Assembly (NCBI RefSeq): GCF_011604685.1
Contig: NZ_CP050063.1
Span: 4,610,501-4,674,500, forward strand
Length of the DNA stretch: 64,000 nucleotides
Direction: 5' to 3'
Source: Spirosoma aureum
GTDB taxonomy: Bacteria > Bacteroidota > Bacteroidia > Cytophagales > Spirosomataceae
Numbering within the stretch: position 1 is the first letter of the stretch; the number at the start of each line of letters is the position of its first letter. A program made the position numbers and the translations under genes. The notes beneath the pieces were generated by a model that had not been told where the DNA came from, did no database searches, and saw only the letters and a program-made list of their open reading frames with translations. Positions 58,620 through 64,000 of this stretch are shown here, piece after piece.

Positions 58620-59384
58620 TTAGCGTTGTAAAAATATTCGCTGTAGAGCACCCCAGAGTCGCTTCTTAAGATTCTGGTCGGCTTCGATGGTAGGAAGCGA
58701 GTCGGCCATGAGGAACGTTATGCCAAAAAAACGAATGGGCTGATACCGATCCATCGCTATATCCAGATGAATACGATTGAAGGGAACGCCGAACGTTATA
58801 AAATGATGAATCTTTTTATCCTGAACCAGCTCTGCAAAGTCGAGGTCACGAGCGCCGTGCAGGTTCAGTAAATCTACCCCATCGATATTAAGATTAACGG
58901 CTTTCAGAATTTTCTCCAGAAAGAGCAGATTACTGGGATCAAGTTCTTCATCGGCCAATAACAAAACTTTGTGGTTGAGTTGTGGCATCCGGACTTGTTG
59001 AATAGGGGGTGTAATCGATGGAGTCGTTGGGCGTGGAATGGCCTGAGGGAGTGGTTCAGGCGTGGCAATTATTGAAACAGGTTCATTTTCAATAATAACC
59101 TCCGGAGCAATTGCAGTCTCACTAACTACTATTGGTATGCTATCCGGTGTTGTAGCCGCTGCCGGAGTGGTTATAGGGGCAGCCGCCAACGCATCCAGCT
59201 CAGCCAGCAAGTCAGTTGTATCCTGTATAAGAGGTATATCAGTGGTTTCCTCCGAAAGGCTTATAACTTCGTCGGCAATCAATGTGGGTGTGGATTGCCC
59301 GTTCCCCAAATTCCAGGAGTCGTTGGATACCCGGAACAACTGGTCATTCTGGTAAAGCGTCTGATAAAAATTCTTTGCTGACAT
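58620..59384 (-). CDS. Pro/Thr-linker protein with C-terminal domain resembling Pol III psi (HolD)
   Basis: 254 residues. Residues 1-55: short N-terminal segment (QTLYQNDQLFRVSNDSW). 60-133: Pro/Thr/Ile-rich linker. 138-254: folded domain starting HKVLLLADEELDP, helix LLFLEKILKAVNLNIDGVDLLNL, strand FITFGVPFNRI, and an end GITFLMADSLPTIEADQNLKK and RLWGALQRIF. The order of these elements and the final 'F...(S/P)SLxxIxxD...K..LW..L' stretch resemble the HolD psi subunit of E. coli DNA polymerase III (end: ASPALTDLRANPTARAALW). This is recognition by pattern, not by search. The gene starts 10 bp after the cytochrome-type gene and may be co-transcribed with it. Confidence 0.6.
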   Translation of the reverse strand: MSAKNFYQTLYQNDQLFRVSNDSWNLGNGQSTPTLIADEVISLSEETTDIPLIQDTTDLLAELDALAAAPITTPAAATTPDSIPIVVSETAIAPEVIIENEPVSIIATPEPLPQAIPRPTTPSITPPIQQVRMPQLNHKVLLLADEELDPSNLLFLEKILKAVNLNIDGVDLLNLHGARDLDFAELVQDKKIHHFITFGVPFNRIHLDIAMDRYQPIRFFGITFLMADSLPTIEADQNLKKRLWGALQRIFLQR

Positions 59385-59394
59385 TCGCTGATGG

Positions 59395-59823
59395 TTAACG
59401 TCCGGTTTCCAGTTTATGCCACTTAACGTTCTTCAAGGGTTCGCGCCGACCATCGAACGGGCGTTCAACCGGCCCATAATGCTTAACAAGATAGGCAAGA
59501 ATAACAGGTTCTGATTCGCCGAGATCCCAAAGTTTCTGCGTTCGCTGCATCCATCGGATGCGTTCGATCCATTTGTCCCGCGAAAAATGACTTTGCAGGA
59601 TCAATTTGCTCGAATGACAAGCCGTACATTGTGCTTTTACAAGCATGAGCTGATCATCGACGGCAAGGCCGGTCTCAGGATCGGTTTTTACGGAGTCGAG
59701 TTGTGTACGCGGAACGACTGTTTGGCGTTCAGCGTATTTTGCCAATAAGCCTGTGCGTGCTGTAGCCGACAGTAGTCCTGCCAGTATGACGACGAGTACA
59801 ACTAATTTGTTTCTTCCTTTCAT
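59395..59823 (-). CDS. Small c-type cytochrome, SorB-like
   Basis: 142 residues from MKGRNKLVVLVVILAGLLSATA (signal anchor). One heme-binding motif CTACH (Cys66-x-x-Cys69-His70) with axial Met candidates downstream (RWMQRTQKLW). The rest is short helical segments and EPVILAYLVKHYGP, as in small cytochromes that accept electrons from Moco sulfite dehydrogenases. It starts 13 bp after the Moco enzyme gene stop, forming a SorA/SorB-like pair. ATG 59823 chosen over an upstream ATG at 59871 that would overlap the neighbour and put polar residues before the anchor. Confidence 0.82.
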   Translation of the reverse strand: MKGRNKLVVLVVILAGLLSATARTGLLAKYAERQTVVPRTQLDSVKTDPETGLAVDDQLMLVKAQCTACHSSKLILQSHFSRDKWIERIRWMQRTQKLWDLGESEPVILAYLVKHYGPVERPFDGRREPLKNVKWHKLETGR

Positions 59824-59836
59824 CCCGTTGCTTTCG

Positions 59837-61078
59837 TTACCCCATTTTAACCGCAATTCGATGGCAGGCATTGTTACAATATCCCTCCGGATTCCATTGG
59901 GGCATGACCATCGGCTGTGCTACACCGGCACTGTCGGTTGCCCGTGCCCAGATTTCGTAATAGCCCGATTGGGGAAGCTTTATTTCTGTTGTCCAGTGTT
60001 GCCAGGCCAGCCGGTTTTTAGGTGGTTTCAGTTCGGCTTTTTGCCAGGTTGCGCCAAAATCAACCGAAACCGCTACCTCACGTACCGATCGATCGCCCGC
60101 CCAGGCGTGTCCACGAAGAATAAGCGCTTGCCCTTTCGTGAGCATAGCACCCGTTTGCGGAAACGTGATAATCGATTTGACGGGCATCGATTCAATAATC
60201 CGAAACTGGTCTTCGGGTGGATCAACACCGGGTTCAACAGGGTTGATCGGCACTTTATAGCTTTTGCCCGTCATCTTGGCCCCATCATGAACTTTGTTGC
60301 GTACGGCTATCGTATGCAGCCATTTCCCGGATGTAGACGCAGGCCATCCACCCACGACCAGCCTCAACGGAGCGCCGTGAACAAGCGGAATATCCTGCCC
60401 ATTCATGGCCCAGGCCAGTAGCGTTTCATCTTCCAGCGCTTTCCGCATTGGTACGCCCCGTGAGATCACTTCTTTTTTCGGGTCGAGGCTAATGTGCAGA
60501 TCTTTTCCGTAATAGCCAATATACACTGCATCATCTTTCAGCCCAACGTCGGCCAGAACATCTTTTAACCGAACTCCAGTCCATTCTGCACAACCGACAC
60601 CCCCGTCGGTCCATTGATTGCCTGCTGTTTTCGGAAAATAACCTGATCGCCCGTTGCCTGCACACTCCAGCACCAATTGGTACGTATAGGGCTTGAAGCG
60701 TTTCTTTAAGTCGTCAAGTTTGTAGGTTCTGGCTTGTTTAACCGACTCACCATTGATCGTTAGTGTCCAGGTTGCCGGATCAATCTTTTCCGGAATCAGG
60801 CCATTATTCCGAATAAAGAGTTTGTCGGCCGGAGTAATGGGATCATCAAGTAAGTGGGCGGGCGTTTCAACATTCCAGGGTTTATCGTTCAAAACGACCA
60901 ATCCTTTATTTTTTGTGGCCATTGGATCAACGTCAATGGCCAGCGGTAGGTAATGTTTAGGTAATCGATTGGCAAAGACAATGTCAGTCCCAATCAGGGT
61001 AGCAAGCGTTGCCAGTGAGCTTTTTTTGAGAAAACCCCGGCGGTCGAAATGATTATGAGTTGGGTTCAGGAAAGCCAT
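59837..61078 (-). CDS. Periplasmic Moco enzyme of the sulfite oxidase family (SorA-like)
   Basis: 413 residues. Tat signal with twin Arg: NHFDRRGFLKKSSLATLATLIG. The oxidoreductase molybdopterin-binding domain (residues about 75-300) contains FIRNNGLIPEKIDPATWTLTINGE and the Moco ligand Cys139 in LVLECAGNGR. Further marks are GGVGCAEWTGVRLKDVL and VVGGWPASTSGKWL. The C-terminal Mo-co dimerisation domain is at about 310-413 (WQKAELKPPKNRLAWQHW). Predicted to oxidise sulfite in the periplasm and pass electrons to the cytochrome encoded next. ATG 61078 chosen because it opens the Tat signal; ATG 61183 would overlap the purA terminator. Sulfite as substrate is inferred from the family and the cytochrome partner. 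Confidence 0.88.
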   Translation of the reverse strand: MAFLNPTHNHFDRRGFLKKSSLATLATLIGTDIVFANRLPKHYLPLAIDVDPMATKNKGLVVLNDKPWNVETPAHLLDDPITPADKLFIRNNGLIPEKIDPATWTLTINGESVKQARTYKLDDLKKRFKPYTYQLVLECAGNGRSGYFPKTAGNQWTDGGVGCAEWTGVRLKDVLADVGLKDDAVYIGYYGKDLHISLDPKKEVISRGVPMRKALEDETLLAWAMNGQDIPLVHGAPLRLVVGGWPASTSGKWLHTIAVRNKVHDGAKMTGKSYKVPINPVEPGVDPPEDQFRIIESMPVKSIITFPQTGAMLTKGQALILRGHAWAGDRSVREVAVSVDFGATWQKAELKPPKNRLAWQHWTTEIKLPQSGYYEIWARATDSAGVAQPMVMPQWNPEGYCNNACHRIAVKMG

Positions 61079-61118
61079 GTAGGTAGGAAAGTACCGAATT
61101 GATGGTTCAAAATTACAT

Positions 61119-61156
61119 AAAAAATGCCAGCCTCTGTTTATCCAGTGAGGCTGGCA
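61119..61156 (-). terminator. Intrinsic terminator of purA
   Basis: On the minus strand: TGCCAGCCTC (complement of 61147-61156) / GAGGCTGGCA (complement of 61125-61134), then a run of T (A-run at 61119-61124 on the + strand). It lies 24 bp past the purA stop. Confidence 0.85.
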
Positions 61157-61179
61157 AGGTATACTCCATAACAGACAGA

Positions 61180-62469
61180 TCAATGTATGCCTACTGCCTG
61201 ACGGTAGATGATGGCTTCGCGATCGGGGCTGGTCGAGATAAAACTAATCGGTAACCCAAGTGTTTCTTCGAGGAAGTTGACGTAGGTTGTCAGTTCGGCC
61301 GGCATTTCATCGAACGAATGAATATTCGCCAAATCGGTCTGCCAGCCTTTGAATGTTTTATAGACCGGAATTACCGCTGTATCACAAAGATCATAGGGTA
61401 AATGCTCGGTTGTTGTACCATCGGGAAGCTGATAATGAGTACAAATCTGAATTTCATCGAAGATATTCAGTACATCTACTTTCATCATAACCAACTGGGT
61501 AACACCATTGATCATAATGGCGTATTTCAGAGCGGGCAGATCGAGCCATCCACATCGGCGGGGACGACCCGTTGTAGCACCAAATTCGCGGCCTTCCTGG
61601 CGGATACGTTCACCGGTTTCGTCGGAGAGTTCGGTAGGGAAGGGGCCACTGCCAACCCGGGTGCAATAGGCTTTAAAAATGCCAAAGACCTCACCGATTT
61701 GACGGGGAGCTACACCCAGCCCGGTGCAGGCACCAGCGGTCATCGTGTTGGACGAGGTTACGAACGGATAAGAGCCAAAATCAATGTCGAGCAGTGATCC
61801 CTGAGCACCCTCGGCCAGCACCTTACGCCCATCACTCAATGCCTGATTGACTTCATATTCGCTGTCGGTCAACTGGAATTGCTTCATAAACTCCACCGCT
61901 GCAAAGAAATCAGTTTCAGCCTGAGGAAGTACCGAAGCATAATCGAAATTATTCTGCTCCAGTATCACTTTATGAATGGCTACCAGTTTACCATATTTCT
62001 CCTGAAAATTAGGGGACAGAATATCGCCGACGCGTAAACCCTGACGGGCCACTTTATCCTGATAGGTTGGCCCTATACCCCGGAGCGTCGATCCAATTTT
62101 CGACTCTCCTTTAGCTTGTTCATAGGCAGCATCCAGCAGACGATGGGTTGGAATAATGATTGACGCTTTTTTCGAAATCTGGAGGTTTTTCGCCAGTGCC
62201 AGATTGAACTTAGCCAGCCCATCAATTTCCTTTCTGAAAACGATGGGATCGAGCACGACACCGTTGCCAATAATATTCAGGATATCATCCCGGAAAACGC
62301 CGGATGGAATCTGGTGTAAAACATGCTTGAATCCGTTGAATTCGAGCGTATGACCGGCATTAGGTCCACCCTGAAAACGGGCCACAACCTGATACTGTGG
62401 CGCCAGCACGTCCACGATTTTACCTTTTCCTTCATCGCCCCACTGGAGGCCTAATAAAACATCTACCAT
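61180..62469 (-). CDS. purA: Adenylosuccinate synthetase
   Basis: 429 residues, full length. GTP-dependent condensation of IMP and aspartate in AMP synthesis. N-terminal phosphate loop VDVLLGLQWGDEGKGKIVDVL (GDEGKGK) and catalytic Asp/His pair with GGPNAGHTL; GIGPTYQDKVARQGLRVGD, EGAQGSLLDIDFGSYPFVTSSN, and TTGRPRRCGWLDL are family signatures. It lies downstream of fur and DUF3291 on the same strand and ends in a clean terminator. Confidence 0.97.
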   Translation of the reverse strand: MVDVLLGLQWGDEGKGKIVDVLAPQYQVVARFQGGPNAGHTLEFNGFKHVLHQIPSGVFRDDILNIIGNGVVLDPIVFRKEIDGLAKFNLALAKNLQISKKASIIIPTHRLLDAAYEQAKGESKIGSTLRGIGPTYQDKVARQGLRVGDILSPNFQEKYGKLVAIHKVILEQNNFDYASVLPQAETDFFAAVEFMKQFQLTDSEYEVNQALSDGRKVLAEGAQGSLLDIDFGSYPFVTSSNTMTAGACTGLGVAPRQIGEVFGIFKAYCTRVGSGPFPTELSDETGERIRQEGREFGATTGRPRRCGWLDLPALKYAIMINGVTQLVMMKVDVLNIFDEIQICTHYQLPDGTTTEHLPYDLCDTAVIPVYKTFKGWQTDLANIHSFDEMPAELTTYVNFLEETLGLPISFISTSPDREAIIYRQAVGIH

Positions 62470-62496
62470 TTTGATTAGCCGCTAATACGACTGTGA

Positions 62497-62973
62497 TTAT
62501 ACAGATTCACTAATTTCTCTTGTTCCTTCATTCGGCTTTGGTTGAATGTCGCGGAATGTAAAAGCCTGCGCACCCGACCCAACTTTATTAAGGCGCTCAA
62601 GTCGATGTTTGGCTTCCGTAATTGTGGGAATATGGCCAGCCGGAATCCACCACAAAACCGTCATCAGCTGATCTGGTTTTTCAAACCATTTCCGGCGTTC
62701 TTTCATCACGTCTGTGTGCCTGCTCTTGAACACAAACGCCTGTAACTGCTCCGGTGACTCCCAAACCGACATGTTTACAATGATTCGCTCATCGTCGAAT
62801 GGTCGAAACTCAGTTGCATCGTTGCCATCCCCTTTTAAGCGCCAGACAAATCCCTCACTTTCTTCGGCCAATTGGTTGATCGGGTCGAGTTGTGCCACAA
62901 AGTCGGCCATGATCGGGTGATCGATGTCAGACACGAGCATTCGGGCAATGTTAAGCTGGGCGAGGTGATGCAT
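62497..62973 (-). CDS. DUF3291 family protein
   Basis: 158 residues. DUF3291 (ferredoxin-like, antibiotic-monooxygenase-type alpha/beta barrel): HLAQLNIARMLVSDIDHPIMADFVAQLDPINQLAEESEGFVWRLKGDG, then NMSVWESPEQLQAFVFKSRHTDVMKERRKWFEK and LMTVLWWIPAGHIPTITEAKHRL. The function of the family is unknown. 27 bp before purA and 88 bp after fur; a hairpin at 62986 sits in front of it. Confidence 0.9.
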   Translation of the reverse strand: MHHLAQLNIARMLVSDIDHPIMADFVAQLDPINQLAEESEGFVWRLKGDGNDATEFRPFDDERIIVNMSVWESPEQLQAFVFKSRHTDVMKERRKWFEKPDQLMTVLWWIPAGHIPTITEAKHRLERLNKVGSGAQAFTFRDIQPKPNEGTREISESV

Positions 62974-62985
62974 ATAAAGTAAAAG

Positions 62986-63054
62986 TGAAGAGTTATGAAT
63001 GAACGAAAAACGATGAGCAGCTGACTACCCTTCATCATCATGCATAACTCTTCA
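62986..63054. terminator. Hairpin between fur and DUF3291
   Basis: TGAAGAGTTATG (62986-62997) / CATAACTCTTCA (63043-63054), 12-bp perfect stem with a 45-base loop. It may terminate part of the fur transcript or serve as processing site; no T-run. Confidence 0.4.
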
Positions 63055-63061
63055 GTGACGG

Positions 63062-63571
63062 TTAACCTTCAACAGGCACTTGAACACCTTGAATGTCTTT
63101 AGCCGTTTGTTGCCTGTTTTCGCAGAAATCACGGGCGCATGCACCATAAAAGATCAGCGAATGGTGCATCACGTTAAATTTCAGCATATCGCCAACCATG
63201 TTCTGAATGTTCTGAACGCGCGGATCGCAGAACTCCATCACCTTGTGGCAGTCAGTGCAGATCAGGTGGTCGTGCTGACGGTAGCCATACGATTTCTCGT
63301 ATTGCGCCAGATTCCGGCCAAACTGGTGTTTGGTCACTAAATCGCAGTCTACCAGCACATCGAGCGTATTGTATACTGTGGCCCGGCTAACGCGGTAGTT
63401 CTTATTCTTCATGGAGATATACAACTCATCCACATCGAAGTGGTCCTGTCGGTTATAAATCTCTTCCAGAATAGCGAATCGTTCCGGCGTTTTCCGTAGC
63501 CCCTTGTTTTCCAGGTAAGCCGTGAAAATTGTCCGGGCAGATTCTAAATTGGTTTGTTTCGGCGCAGCCAT
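63062..63571 (-). CDS. Fur-family metalloregulator
   Basis: 169 residues. Winged-helix DNA-binding domain (residues 10-90: LENKGLRKTPERFAILEEIYNRQDHFDVDELYISM, RVSRATVYNTLDVLVDCDLV) and dimerisation/metal domain with HDHLICTDCHKVMEFCDP (Zn Cys pair) and CARDFCENR (second pair). Fur, PerR and Zur cannot be separated by eye; the conserved HDH region suggests iron or peroxide sensing. It has its own -7 element at 63595. It lies between the RelA/SpoT gene and purA on the same strand. Confidence 0.93.
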   Translation of the reverse strand: MAAPKQTNLESARTIFTAYLENKGLRKTPERFAILEEIYNRQDHFDVDELYISMKNKNYRVSRATVYNTLDVLVDCDLVTKHQFGRNLAQYEKSYGYRQHDHLICTDCHKVMEFCDPRVQNIQNMVGDMLKFNVMHHSLIFYGACARDFCENRQQTAKDIQGVQVPVEG

Positions 63572-63594
63572 ATCCGTTCCGATTATTGAGAGTG

Positions 63595-63602
63595 CAAAAA
63601 TA
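63595..63602 (-). promoter_or_regulatory. -7 element TATTTTTG of the Fur-family gene
   Basis: On the minus strand TATTTTTG lies 23 bases before ATG 63571. It indicates that fur has its own promoter despite following the RelA/SpoT gene. Confidence 0.45.
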
Positions 63603-63678
63603 GTGAAAGGAATGATGATTGATAACTTATGAAAGATCTATGGGAAGATTCATGCATTATTATTCATCATTTTGATGG

Positions 63679-64000
63679 TTACGAGTCGAATCGAACGACT
63701 TCAAATACACCCTGGACACGTTCCAGCTTACGCATCAGGGTTTCGAGGTGGCCGGTATCGTGAACATAGAGCCGAATATTACCCTCAAAAATTCCATCTG
63801 TTGAGTCAATCGTGACCGAGCGCATATTGATATGTAGCTCATTGCTGATGACCCGCGTTACATCGTTCACTAAGCCTACCCGATCCGTACCTGTGATTCG
63901 CAGACCCGCCAGGAATGCCAGTTCTTTCTGAGACGTCCACTTCGCCTTGATAATTCGGTTTCCGTGGTTCGACATCAGTTCGACGGCGTTTGGACAGGTA
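63679..64000 (-). CDS. C-terminus of RelA/SpoT-type (p)ppGpp synthetase/hydrolase
   Basis: Frame open to the window edge (107 codons plus stop at 63679). It begins in the conserved-cysteine/zinc-finger region (TCPNAVELMSNHGNRIIKAKW) and continues with the ACT domain: FLAGLRITGTDRVGLVNDVTRVISNELHINMRSVTIDSTDGIFEGNIRLYV, ending VQGVFEVVRFD. These are the C-terminal regulatory domains of long RelA/SpoT proteins; the catalytic halves lie beyond 64000. An internal ATG at 63975 is not the true start. Confidence 0.9.
   Translation of the reverse strand, partial: TCPNAVELMSNHGNRIIKAKWTSQKELAFLAGLRITGTDRVGLVNDVTRVISNELHINMRSVTIDSTDGIFEGNIRLYVHDTGHLETLMRKLERVQGVFEVVRFDS

Noticed and set aside
59753..60421. 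222-codon + strand frame
   Set aside because: Antisense to the Moco enzyme with Tat signal and Cys ligand.

Overview
The window reads as chromosome of a free-living member of the Bacteroidota, most likely order Cytophagales and close to Spirosoma. The evidence is: promoter elements of the Bacteroidota type (TAnnTTTG, for example at 8525, 22568, 45806 and 48470); a DUF1800/DUF1501 export pair; MacB/FtsX-like permeases of the 'permease prefix' type; large secreted PKD/Fn3 proteins; and many envelope proteins with signal peptides. Base composition is close to 50% G+C in most rows sampled by eye, except for two visibly AT-rich genes (30278-31204 and 54365-55282). I saw no rRNA, tRNA, CRISPR array, intact insertion sequence or prophage. 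The identification as Spirosoma-like is inference.

Layout. 1-4.6 kb: three DEAD-box RNA helicases, two with DEFD instead of DEAD, the third behind a leader with three consecutive hairpins. 4.8-12.7 kb: a glycine-zipper envelope protein, a SnoaL-like lipoprotein, a sorbosone-dehydrogenase-like protein, a Nudix hydrolase divergent from a CorC/HlyC-type CBS membrane protein, a heptad-repeat protein and an MdlB/MsbA-type ABC exporter. 12.9-24.5 kb: DUF2264 protein, metG, an NAD-dependent epimerase, a TPR protein, a redoxin without active-site cysteines, an outer-membrane beta-barrel, an MscS channel, a cysteine desulfurase and an FMN reductase. 24.6-32.6 kb: a 7TMR-DISM kinase-like protein lacking the phospho-accepting histidine, an esterase, gnd, a degenerate retropepsin-like protein and a trans-sulfuration enzyme. 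32.9-41.7 kb: DUF1800-DUF1501, an FtsX permease with its PadR regulator, and a pair matching the two auxiliary enzymes for beta-oxidation of polyunsaturated acyl-CoA. 41.9-50.8 kb: TlpA-like oxidoreductase with an SSS symporter, clpS, recR, an exported superoxide dismutase, a 2OG-Fe(II) oxygenase and chrA. 50.8-64 kb: a 989-residue secreted dehydrogenase with adhesion-type modules, phzF with a nonsense-interrupted ArsR-type regulator, two related membrane coiled-coil proteins, a protein whose C-terminal domain resembles the DNA polymerase III psi subunit, a sulfite-dehydrogenase-like pair, purA, DUF3291, a Fur-family regulator and the C-terminus of a RelA/SpoT protein.

Functional links visible from order: PadR-permease (4-bp overlap), dienoyl-CoA isomerase plus dienoyl-CoA reductase, Moco enzyme plus small cytochrome c plus psi-like protein (13 and 10 bp spacing), symporter plus TlpA-like protein (25 bp), DUF1800 plus DUF1501 (41 bp), and SpoT-Fur-DUF3291-PurA on one strand.

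The most unusual features are several enzyme-like proteins with altered catalytic positions (histidine kinase, redoxin, aspartic protease), a set of gene relics in the larger gaps (AAA ATPase, T9SS-like tail, Uma2-like, LytTR-like), an ArsR-family gene with a single TAG, a pair of 27-bp direct repeats in front of padR, and a three-gene group of membrane coiled-coil and psi-like proteins with no function I can name.
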